Source of the DNA: Draconibacterium sp.
GTDB taxonomy: Bacteria > Bacteroidota > Bacteroidia > Bacteroidales > Prolixibacteraceae
Direction: 5' to 3'
Assembly: GCA_027011835.1 (NCBI GenBank)
Contig: JALUZN010000283.1
Span: 1 to 24,894 of the forward strand
DNA length: 24,894 bases
Shown: one piece after another, positions 1 to 6,619 of the stretch
How the letters are laid out: the number at the start of each line of letters is the position of its first letter
Numbering within the stretch: the stretch's first letter is position 1
Position numbers and translations under genes: made by a program
Notes under the pieces: generated by a model
What the model saw: only the letters and a program-made list of their open reading frames with translations
Database searches by the model: none
What the model was told of the DNA's origin: nothing

Positions 1-24
1 AAATTAACTTAAAAAATATTTAAT

Positions 25-765
25 ATGTCGGGTCACAATAAATGGTCGTCGATTAAGCACAAAAAAGGGGCAGCCGATGCAAAACGGTCGAAAATGTTTT
101 CGAAGATTTCGAAAGAGATAACTGTAGCAGCAAAACTTGGTGGCACCGATGTAGAAGCAAATGCACGGTTGCGGTTAGCTGTACAAAATGCAAAAGGGCA
201 GAATATGCCGAAAGATGTTATTCAGCGCGCTATTCACAAGGCCGACAAAGATGCTTCTAACTTCGAAGAGCATACATTTGAAGGATATGCAACCGGTGGA
301 ATTGCCATTTTTGTTGAGTGCCTCACCGATAACAATAACCGAACAGTTGGTAGTGTAAGGTCCATCTTCTCGAAATATGGCGGGCATCTTGGAACAAATG
401 GCTCGCTAAGTTTTTTGTTCGAAAGAAAGGGCGTTTTTGTTGTTCCAAACAACGGTAATTTCGATTTAGATGAATTTGAACTCGAAATGATTGATGCCGG
501 CGCAGAAGAGTTTGAAGAGAACGAAAATATGATTCTGATAACTTCGGCCATGGAAGACTTTGGGAATGTGTCGAAAAAAATGGAAGAGTTGGGTATCGAG
601 CCTGAAAGTCAGGAGTTACAACGTATTCCTCACGATACTGTTCAGTTAAGTGTTGAAGATTCGAAAAAAGTGCTCAGACTTGTTGAACGACTTGAAGATG
701 ACGACGATGTGCAAAAAGTTTATCACAATCTCGAGATTTCCGAAGATTTGGAAAAAGAGTTGTAA
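25..765 (+). CDS. yebC: YebC/PmpR-family protein
   Basis: The 246-residue product is a full-length YebC/PmpR family member. It opens with the family-typical MSGHNKWSSIKHKKGAADAK, followed by the conserved KFSK..KEI, NARLRLA and NMPKD segments, a central GYATGG motif and an acidic C-terminus. Members of this family act either as DNA-binding regulators or, as shown more recently for several bacteria, as translation factors that relieve ribosome stalling at difficult sequences such as polyproline. The sequence does not decide between these roles. The ATG at 25 is preceded by an A/T-rich leader without a Shine-Dalgarno motif, as is usual in Bacteroidota. Only 24 bases lie upstream in the window, so its promoter is not visible. 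The family is certain; the cellular role is less so. Confidence 0.96.
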   Translation: MSGHNKWSSIKHKKGAADAKRSKMFSKISKEITVAAKLGGTDVEANARLRLAVQNAKGQNMPKDVIQRAIHKADKDASNFEEHTFEGYATGGIAIFVECLTDNNNRTVGSVRSIFSKYGGHLGTNGSLSFLFERKGVFVVPNNGNFDLDEFELEMIDAGAEEFEENENMILITSAMEDFGNVSKKMEELGIEPESQELQRIPHDTVQLSVEDSKKVLRLVERLEDDDDVQKVYHNLEISEDLEKEL

Positions 766-858
766 TTCAGTTTTAGTTATCAACAACAACAAATGCGAAA
801 ACTCCTATTGTAAACGAAAGTTCTTTGGGCATACAATGAAGTGTGAAAAAAACGGTTA

Positions 859-887
859 TTGAGTTAATGGTTTTTGATTTATATTTG
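859..887 (+). promoter_or_regulatory. Candidate Bacteroidota-type promoter for the SPOR/purF pair
   Basis: TATATTTG at 880-887 fits the Bacteroidota -7 consensus TAnnTTTG. A TTG at 859-861 lies 18 bases upstream, within the spacing expected for the -33 element. Transcription would start near 893-896, leaving a leader of about 15 bases before the ATG at 910. This is a motif match only. The 766-909 gap holds no other obvious signal and no clear terminator for yebC. Confidence 0.45.
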
Positions 888-909
888 CACACTCAATTCA
901 GATTAAATA

Positions 910-1362
910 ATGAGGATTATTTTTCTTTTTGTAACGATATTTCTTTTCAACGAACTTGTTTTTGCACAGGAGATAATTCCTGATACAATTCAGGCAGAAA
1001 TTCCAATACCCGAAATAGTTCAGCGAGTTGCTCCTACACGCGATTCGCGGTTGGATAAAATGGTAAACTGGCAGGTTGAAAAAAATAAAAAAAGAGACGG
1101 AATTGAAGGATTCAGAGTTGAAATTTTTTTTAGTGCCGAGCTAAATGCAAAAGAGCAGGCACTCAATAAAAAAGTCGAGTTCTTGTCGCAATACCCCGAC
1201 TATGCTGTTCATATAAAATACGATGCCCCGAATTTCAGAGTGAGAGTTGGCGATTTCAGAACAAAAAACGAAGCATTAAAATTGTATAAAGAGATAGAAA
1301 AAGATTATCCGGTAGCATTTATTGTTGCCGATAAAATAGAATTTCCTTTGTTGAAAAAATAA
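910..1362 (+). CDS. Secreted SPOR-domain protein
   Basis: The product has 150 residues. Residues 1-19 form a typical Sec signal peptide (a hydrophobic run ending in LVFA before QE). A Pro/Ile-rich linker follows, and residues ~65-145 make a SPOR domain: it begins GFRVEIFF, has the alternating helix LNAKEQALNKKVEFL, and contains the characteristic FRVRVGDFRTKNEALKLYKE strand-helix. SPOR domains bind glycan strands stripped of stem peptides, which accumulate at division septa, so an envelope or septal role is likely. There is no transmembrane anchor beyond the signal peptide and no catalytic domain, so this is probably a soluble periplasmic glycan-binding protein. The gene ends three bases before the PurF-like gene, so the two are probably co-transcribed, though no functional link is obvious. 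Confidence 0.85.
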   Translation: MRIIFLFVTIFLFNELVFAQEIIPDTIQAEIPIPEIVQRVAPTRDSRLDKMVNWQVEKNKKRDGIEGFRVEIFFSAELNAKEQALNKKVEFLSQYPDYAVHIKYDAPNFRVRVGDFRTKNEALKLYKEIEKDYPVAFIVADKIEFPLLKK

Positions 1363-1365
1363 ATT

Positions 1366-3264
1366 ATGAGTGACCAGATTAAGCACGAATGTGGAATTGC
1401 TTTAATTCGATTGTTAAAACCATTATCCTACTATCAGAAAAAATACGGTACATGGAAATATGGGTTAAATAAGTTGTATCTTTTAATGGAGAAACAGCAC
1501 AACCGCGGGCAAGACGGTGCCGGCGCAGTTTGTGTAAAAACCGATTTGCACCCGGGAACAAAATATATAAACAGGTTTCGGTCGGTTCAGCAAAACCCCA
1601 TTTTAGATGTTTTTAATCAGATAAATGCTCCGCTCGAAATAGCGCAGAATGACAATATCGACATCAACCAGTCGGAGTGGGCTTACGAAAATTTTCCTTT
1701 TGCAGGAGAACTCTATCTTGGACACTTGCGATATGGTACTTTCGGGAAAAACAGTATTGATCTGGTGCATCCGGTAATGCGTCAAAACAACTGGAAATCG
1801 AGAAACCTTGTATTGGCCGGAAACTTTAATCTTACCAATACAAAAGAGTTGTTTGATGTGTTGGTTGAATTGGGGCAGCACCCAAAAGCATACACCGACA
1901 CGGTAACAGCACTCGAAAAAGTGGGGCATTTTCTCGATGAAGAGAATCAATTGCTGTTCCGCCGGTACAAAAACGAAGGGTTGATGAATAAGGAAATTTC
2001 GAGCCAGATTGAAAAAAATCTTGACATTCGAAATATCTTGGAACGCTCTACAAAAGACTTCGATGGCGGGTACGCAATTGCCGGATTAGTTGGGCATGGC
2101 GACGCATTTGTTGTTCGCGACCCGTGGGGAATTCGTCCGGCGCATTATTATTACGATGATGAGATTGTTGTTGTTGCTTCGGAACGTGCAGTAATACAGA
2201 CCGTTATGGATGTGCATGCCGAGCAGGTAACCGAAATTGTTCCAGGCGAAGCTTTAATTGTGAAAAAAGACGGAAGAATTAGTAACGAAATGATTCGTGT
2301 TCCGCATACCCGGAAATCATGCTCGTTCGAGCGAATCTATTTTTCGCGGGGTAGTGATAAAGATATTTACAATGAACGGAAAGAGTTGGGGCGCTTAATT
2401 TGTCCGACCATTTTAAAAACAATCGACTACGACTTTGAAAATACTGTCTTTTCGTTTATCCCAAATACGTCGGAAACAGCTTTCTATGGAATGATCGAAG
2501 GAGTGCGGAACTATTTGGTTGACTGGAAAATAGACGAGATAAAAAAGAAAAATGGCTCGCTTTCTAATGATGATATTAAACGAATTATTTCGTTTGAACC
2601 TCGTGTCGAGAAAATTGCAATCAAAGACGTTAAGCTTCGTACTTTTATTGCCGACGATGCCAGTCGCGACGATTTGGTAGCACATGTTTACGATGTTACT
2701 TACGGCATAATTCGCGACCACAAAGATACACTTGTAATTATCGACGACTCGATTGTACGCGGAACCACACTGAAAAAAAGTATCATTAAAATTCTCGACA
2801 GACTGAAACCCAAAAAGATTATTGTGGTCTCTTCTGCTCCGCAAATCCGATATCCCGATTGTTACGGAATTGATATGGCACGCCTCGATAAATTGGTAGC
2901 ATTTAATGCGGCAATTGAGCTATTGAAAGATGAGGGGAAAGAGAAGCTAATTGATGATGTATATAAAAAGTGCAAAGAGCAGGAAAATTTACCCAAAGAG
3001 GAGATGGTAAATTATGTGCGCGAAATATATAAATCATTTTCTGCCGAGCAAATATCTGCAAAAATATCGGAGATGCTCACTCCCAACGACTGCAATGCCG
3101 AGGTTAAAATTGTATATCAATCGATAGAGAATTTGCATAAGGCATGCCCGAACGATTTGGGCGACTGGTATTTTACCGGAAATTATCCTACACCGGGAGG
3201 AAACAGAGTTGTAAACGGGTCGTTTATAAACTTTGTTGAGGGGAGCGATAAACGAGCATATTAA
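1366..3264 (+). CDS. purF: Long-form amidophosphoribosyltransferase (PurF family)
   Basis: The product (632 residues) combines an N-terminal Ntn-hydrolase glutaminase with a C-terminal phosphoribosyltransferase, the architecture of glutamine PRPP amidotransferase, the first committed enzyme of purine synthesis. Cys9 in HECGIA would become the nucleophile after removal of an eight-residue propeptide. HLRYGTFG (~118-125) and GNFNLTN correspond to glutamine-site motifs. DDSIVRGTT (~461-469) is the PRPP-binding loop. It is about 130-160 residues longer than usual PurF (~470-505), with inserts in both domains. The flexible loop before RTFI reads AIKDVKL rather than the usual KNRYVGR-like sequence. 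Cysteines matching two of the four Fe-S ligands of the Bacillus enzyme are visible, but the CxxC before the FTGxYP motif is absent. It could be the housekeeping PurF or a Bacteroidota paralog. A strong terminator follows directly. Confidence 0.82.
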   Translation: MSDQIKHECGIALIRLLKPLSYYQKKYGTWKYGLNKLYLLMEKQHNRGQDGAGAVCVKTDLHPGTKYINRFRSVQQNPILDVFNQINAPLEIAQNDNIDINQSEWAYENFPFAGELYLGHLRYGTFGKNSIDLVHPVMRQNNWKSRNLVLAGNFNLTNTKELFDVLVELGQHPKAYTDTVTALEKVGHFLDEENQLLFRRYKNEGLMNKEISSQIEKNLDIRNILERSTKDFDGGYAIAGLVGHGDAFVVRDPWGIRPAHYYYDDEIVVVASERAVIQTVMDVHAEQVTEIVPGEALIVKKDGRISNEMIRVPHTRKSCSFERIYFSRGSDKDIYNERKELGRLICPTILKTIDYDFENTVFSFIPNTSETAFYGMIEGVRNYLVDWKIDEIKKKNGSLSNDDIKRIISFEPRVEKIAIKDVKLRTFIADDASRDDLVAHVYDVTYGIIRDHKDTLVIIDDSIVRGTTLKKSIIKILDRLKPKKIIVVSSAPQIRYPDCYGIDMARLDKLVAFNAAIELLKDEGKEKLIDDVYKKCKEQENLPKEEMVNYVREIYKSFSAEQISAKISEMLTPNDCNAEVKIVYQSIENLHKACPNDLGDWYFTGNYPTPGGNRVVNGSFINFVEGSDKRAY

Positions 3265-3301
3265 AAAAACGAGCAGCTAATTTTTAGCTGCTCGTTTTTT
3301 T
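3263..3301. terminator. Strong bidirectional intrinsic terminator
   Basis: A perfect 17-bp inverted repeat (arms 3263-3279 and 3285-3301, five-base loop) has a GC-containing core CGAGCAGC/GCTGCTCG flanked by A7 on the left and T7 on the right. On the plus strand it gives a hairpin followed by a U-tract right after the purF stop. Read on the minus strand it does the same for the acyltransferase gene ending at 3319. It sits exactly between two convergent genes. Confidence 0.93.
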
Positions 3302-3318
3302 AATCTTTTTTACCTAAT

Positions 3319-4287
3319 CTATTCCACATCGGGGAACTCGCTTTTTTCATCGTCTCTGTCTCTTTTAACATAGGTCTCAATATGGCGGTCTACTTTTGCC
3401 GAATAGATATCTTCTATGGTAAGAATAATTCCGGTTTCTAAAACATTCCCAAATTTTTCGTTGTTAATGGTGCCAAACGTTTTCATCGATGGAGATAAAT
3501 TCATATACGCATTAATTAACGGAGGTATATTCTCTTCGTATTTTCTTACGTTTTGGGTTAAAATCTTGTAATCCTCGTTGTAGTCTTTCCCTACAAAAAG
3601 TTTTTCCATTTTTTCAGTATCAATATCGAATTCAACCGGTTCTTTCGGATAAACCAGATTCTCTCTGTCTCTGAAATATTTTGCAAAGAAATATTGGATT
3701 AAATTCCGTGCCTCAATATGAAAATGCATATACATGGTAATTTTACCAAACAGATATTTAATTTCGGGGTGGTCGACAGTTAATGCACCTAACCCATCCC
3801 AAAGATTGTCGAGTGCAAACAGAGCTTTTGCACCTGCTTTGCTCGATTGGTAGGCGGGTTGAACAAACGAGCGCCCCAATTCTAATGTGTATGGCAGGTA
3901 ATTGTCGATAAATTCTTGCGAAAACTGGAACAGTCGTGATGTGGCTAAAAGTACATTTCCCTCTTTGTCGCGCGGAGCATTTGCGCAAAGCAAATAGCGA
4001 TAGCCTCCCAATATCTCGTTTGCGTCGGGGTCCCAAACAATTAACTGTTTGTAGGGTACTTCAGCAGTGTCGTAGTTGTCAATGTCGGTCTCTTTTCCTG
4101 TTCCGCCACCTGCATCGCGAAATGTAATCTCGCGTAAACGGCCAATTTCTTGCATAACTGTAGGCGAGTCATGATGAGTTATAACATATATTTCGTTACT
4201 GCCTTTATTGGTTTTTCTTAAAAATTTATCGGGAGTCAGTTCTGCAATAATTTCCTTTTTTGGTAAAGGTGCAACAATCTCTTTCAT
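3319..4287 (-). CDS. glsB: GNAT N-acyltransferase, OlsB/GlsB-like (amino-acid lipid synthesis)
   Basis: The 322-residue product belongs to the OlsB/hemolysin-like GNAT family (Acetyltransf_5 type). Recognisable blocks are EIGRLREITFRDAGGGTG, YKQLIVWD..EILGGYRY, TSRLFQFS, YTLELGRSFVQPAYQ and the helix LFALDNLWDGLGALTVDHPEIKYLFGKITM. Family members transfer a 3-hydroxyacyl chain from acyl-ACP to the amino group of ornithine (OlsB) or, in Bacteroides, glycine (GlsB), giving the lyso form of a phosphorus-free membrane lipid. The ~60-residue acidic C-terminal extension is of unknown use. It starts at ATG 4287, 177 bases downstream of the partner acyltransferase on the same strand. TAATTTTG at 4424-4431 (minus strand) is a weak candidate for its own -7 element. 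The family is clear; the amino-acid substrate (glycine, ornithine or serine) cannot be read from the sequence. Confidence 0.82.
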   Translation of the reverse strand: MKEIVAPLPKKEIIAELTPDKFLRKTNKGSNEIYVITHHDSPTVMQEIGRLREITFRDAGGGTGKETDIDNYDTAEVPYKQLIVWDPDANEILGGYRYLLCANAPRDKEGNVLLATSRLFQFSQEFIDNYLPYTLELGRSFVQPAYQSSKAGAKALFALDNLWDGLGALTVDHPEIKYLFGKITMYMHFHIEARNLIQYFFAKYFRDRENLVYPKEPVEFDIDTEKMEKLFVGKDYNEDYKILTQNVRKYEENIPPLINAYMNLSPSMKTFGTINNEKFGNVLETGIILTIEDIYSAKVDRHIETYVKRDRDDEKSEFPDVE

Positions 4288-4464
4288 CTTATAAATCTCT
4301 TTAATCTATTTTGATAGACCCGGTACTGTTCCGGATTAATTATATGATTTAAAATAGCTTTAACAGCCTATCTTTCATCATGCCTATTCCATTTTCCTCT
4401 CTCTTTTTGCGAACAATTGAATACAAAATTAAAAAAATCTAATTAAGGTTGGTTGTTTGTTCTT

Positions 4465-5313
4465 TTATTTTGTAGCATTATAATTTTCAGGTAACTTGTA
4501 AACCTGCTCTTTTACCCAGTTTGCCCACTGCTGATGAGTTTTAGATTTGTCGAATGTAGTATACGGAATTGGTTTTCCAAAATAGATGGGAAATTTCGAA
4601 TTGCTGTGTTTTACGGTTTCGTCGGGAAGGAAAAACATCTCGAGATTCCATTTTATATGAAAGAACTTACGAAAGTTTGCAGTACGGTAAAATCGATTAG
4701 TATTTCTTCCCTGAATAAAAACAGGAATTACATCGCGCTTATGTTTTATCGCTTTTGAAATGAAGTGCTTTTTCCATTCCAAATCAACAATTTTCCCTTT
4801 AATTTTTCTCGATGCCAGTCCCGAAGGGAAAAGTACAACCTGTTGGTCCGAGTCATATACTTCCAGTAGTGCTTTTGCTGCGTCTCTGCTATGTCCTCCA
4901 TGTTTGTTTACCGGAACAAACATGGGGCTTAAATTGGGAATATTCATTAAAATATCGTTGGTAAGGAATTTAAGTTTTCCCAGTCGTTTGTCAATCCATT
5001 TCATTAGTAGTAGTCCGTCGAAACCGCCTAGCGGATGGTTGCTGGCAAAAATAAAACGTCCCTCTTTGGGTATGTTCTCGTAGCCGTGAATTTGTTCGGT
5101 AACGTTAAAATCGTTAACCACTTGGTCGATAAAATCGATTCCCATTAAATGTTCATTTCTCTCCAGTAAATCGTTGAAAAAATCGAGTTGAAGAATTTTG
5201 GTAATATACCGGTATACAAATCCGGGAATTATTTTGGCAAATTTCGGATTCTTTTCCAAGAATATGTCTTTTATAACTATTCGTTTAAACTTTTTTGGTG
5301 TTTTTTCTTCCAC
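4465..5313 (-). CDS. glsA: PlsC-like lysolipid O-acyltransferase, OlsA/GlsA-like
   Basis: The 282-residue product is a 1-acyl-glycerol-3-phosphate acyltransferase superfamily member. The catalytic histidine/aspartate pair is in SNHPLGGFDG (H93, D99; five residues between, as in other Bacteroidota proteins of this type as I recall, versus four in classic PlsC). FPSGLASRK (~162-170) is the counterpart of the FPEGTRS substrate motif. No clear transmembrane helix is seen, so it is likely a peripheral membrane protein. Together with the adjacent GNAT gene it would make amino-acid lipids: the GNAT adds the amide-linked chain and this enzyme esterifies the hydroxyl. The reading frame starts at GTG (5311-5313); no nearby ATG gives a full-length protein. 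The neighbour supports the GlsA/OlsA assignment over a housekeeping PlsC. Confidence 0.78.
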   Translation of the reverse strand: MEEKTPKKFKRIVIKDIFLEKNPKFAKIIPGFVYRYITKILQLDFFNDLLERNEHLMGIDFIDQVVNDFNVTEQIHGYENIPKEGRFIFASNHPLGGFDGLLLMKWIDKRLGKLKFLTNDILMNIPNLSPMFVPVNKHGGHSRDAAKALLEVYDSDQQVVLFPSGLASRKIKGKIVDLEWKKHFISKAIKHKRDVIPVFIQGRNTNRFYRTANFRKFFHIKWNLEMFFLPDETVKHSNSKFPIYFGKPIPYTTFDKSKTHQQWANWVKEQVYKLPENYNATK

Positions 5314-5486
5314 TTTATTCGGCTTTAATCAATTGAAAAGGTGGTAACTTATTATCTCTCTTCCCCCTCTTAAATGCAATTAAGTAAAAATTGGGCAAAA
5401 ACAGAAACTGAAATAAGTTTATCTCCTATTGCAAACTATTTATGAATTGGGAGAAATCTTTAACAGACTGTGTTATAGAAATATTC

Positions 5487-5560
5487 TTTACCGTTGGATT
5501 TGTCTTTTTAATACTCAACAGCCGCAGATTCTTAAATCGAAATTCGTGGAAATTCGCAAT
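5487..5560. repeat. Fragmentary first copy of the ~237-bp repeat
   Basis: This stretch carries short matches to the two better copies downstream, in a different spacing: CTTTACCGTTGGATTT at 5487-5502, GATTCTTAAATCGAAATTCG near 5527, and GTGGAAATTCGCAATTTTTT near 5547-5566. The middle part present in the other copies is missing, so it reads as a deleted or rearranged copy. Confidence 0.5.
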
Positions 5561-5639
5561 TTTTTGTTGTGCGGTGCGTGCAATGTTTTTGCTATTTGCA
5601 ACTTTTGTGGACGCACCTTTTTGTTTCGCGCATTCCAAT

Positions 5640-5659
5640 CCCCGGGATAAATCCCGGGG
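5640..5659. repeat. GC-rich palindromic hairpin
   Basis: CCCCGGGAT - AA - ATCCCGGGG is a perfect 9-bp inverted repeat in otherwise AT-rich DNA. It is followed by GCTACCAATATT, and a related TCCCGGGACTACCAATATT occurs at 6212-6230 with the hairpin partly lost, so this is a repeated module within the region. Confidence 0.7.
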
Positions 5660-5689
5660 CTACCAATATTCAACAGCCACAAATTCACA

Positions 5690-5911
5690 GATTCTTAAAT
5701 CGGAATTCGGAATTCGATATTCATCATTCGGAATTCAAAAAAATAAACATAAAAATGAATGTCGAATGTTGATGGAAAAAGAGAATTGAGATTGTTATTC
5801 TGCCATAGGCACACCTTTGTGGAAATTCGCAATTTTTTATGGTCGCTGTGTTAAGATTATCCTTTGCCGTTGGATTTATTCAACGGTAAACAGATAGACT
5901 AATAATTCCTG
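5690..5911. repeat. Tandem-like direct repeat, copy A
   Basis: The unit runs from GATTCTTAAATC through an ATTCG-rich stretch, then a conserved 75-base core starting at 5771, then an imperfect CCGTTGGA/TTCAACGG hairpin near 5867-5886. The core is repeated 237 bases later with only two mismatches over 75 bases. Confidence 0.8.
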
Positions 5912-6134
5912 ATTTCTTAAATCAAAATTCATTATTCGACATTCGAAATTCGGAATTCAAAAACATAAAAATGAATATCGAATGATGAATGAAGAATGTC
6001 GAATATCGATGGAAAAAGAGAATTGAGATTGTTATTCTGCCATAAGCGCACCTTTGTGGAAATTCGCAATTTTTTATGGTCGTTGTATTGTAGAATTATC
6101 CTTTACCGTTGGATTTATCCAACGGTAAACAGAC
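5912..6134. repeat. Tandem-like direct repeat, copy B
   Basis: The second copy has the conserved core at 6008-6082 and ends in a perfect hairpin, TACCGTTGGA - TTTA - TCCAACGGTA (6104-6127). Compared with copy A it has a two-base insertion between core and hairpin. The hairpin mismatch in A is restored in B, so the two copies have diverged independently. Confidence 0.8.
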
Positions 6135-6149
6135 AACCCAACAATATCG

Positions 6150-6190
6150 GGCTTCAGCCCATATTCTAAAAAACAAGTTGGGCTAAAGCC
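6150..6190. repeat. GGGCTxxAGCCC-type inverted repeat
   Basis: GGCTTCAGCCCA (6150-6161) and TGGGCTAAAGCC (6179-6190) are inverted complements with one mismatch across a 17-base AT-rich spacer. Each arm is itself nearly palindromic. There is no following U-tract, so I read it as a REP-like palindrome rather than a terminator. Confidence 0.6.
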
Positions 6191-6530
6191 AGATTTTTTA
6201 TGCATTCCAATTCCCGGGACTACCAATATTTTGCATCTACGGCGCAAATTCTTTTTGCAGGTCATGCTCTCGCTTCCCGCGAGGGTATGACTAAACATTC
6301 GAAATTTATCATTCGACATTCGACATTCAACAATCAATATTCAATATTTATTTCTCCCCATTTCAACTTATCAACGAGAAAACAGTAGTTATTAACTGTT
6401 AGTAAATATTTTTTATTGTGGCTACTAAGGCGTTGTTAATGAGCGCAATAAGCGACACTGTTTTCTTGCTGTTTGTAGTTTTCAACAATATATTAACATC
6501 TTTTAAACAAAAATGTGTGTATGTTGGTTG

Positions 6531-6576
6531 TAGAATGAGGTGGAACAGAAGGGAATAGAGTGTAATATTTTGGAAT
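6531..6576 (+). promoter_or_regulatory. Probable MraZ operator: five TGGAAT-like boxes at 10-bp spacing
   Basis: Hexamers TAGAAT (6531), TGGAAC (6541), GGGAAT (6551), TGTAAT (6561) and TGGAAT (6571) start exactly 10 bases apart, which puts them on one face of the helix. Known MraZ operators are three or four TGGGN-type repeats separated by five bases (10-bp period) in front of mraZ, bound by a ring-shaped MraZ oligomer. Spacing and location fit; the base pattern is a TGGAAT variant. The array ends 44 bases before the mraZ start, so autoregulation of the whole dcw operon is the natural reading. Confidence 0.7.
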
Positions 6577-6583
6577 AAATTCT

Positions 6584-6591
6584 TACTTTTA
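6584..6591 (+). promoter_or_regulatory. Possible -7 element of the dcw operon promoter
   Basis: TACTTTTA differs by one base from the Bacteroidota -7 consensus TAnnTTTG and lies directly after the operator boxes, 28 bases before the mraZ ATG. No properly spaced TTG element is seen, so this is weak. If correct, the boxes cover the -33 region. Confidence 0.3.
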
Positions 6592-6619
6592 CGATTGAAA
6601 AATAAAGAATATCGAAAAA

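Larger units (their letters stand above)
5314..6400. other. Repeat-rich intergenic region without a gene
   Basis: About 1.1 kb between the divergent acyltransferase and dcw transcription units contains no credible gene. It holds diverged direct repeats (best pair 5690-5911 and 5912-6134), several perfect or near-perfect hairpins and long ATTCG-rich low-complexity stretches. Short open frames here (for example 5442-5789) change sense between repeat units and resemble no protein I know. The region looks like decayed non-coding dispersed repeats. Composition differs from the flanking genes. Confidence 0.75.

Noticed and set aside
650..862. 70-codon frame overlapping the end of yebC
   Set aside because: It begins inside yebC in another frame and its low-complexity product resembles no protein; there is no sign of a frameshift in yebC.
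4424..4431. TAATTTTG on the minus strand as promoter of the GNAT gene
   Set aside because: It matches the -7 consensus, but no TTG element is found at the right distance, so I did not list it as a feature.
5442..5789. 115-codon open frame in the repeat region
   Set aside because: It runs through repeat modules and the palindrome at 5640-5659, and the corresponding frame is broken in the other repeat copies.
5690..6350. Possible CRISPR array
   Set aside because: Repeats are about 237 bp apart, long and diverged, with repetitive material between them; there are no short identical repeats with unique ~30-bp spacers and no cas genes.
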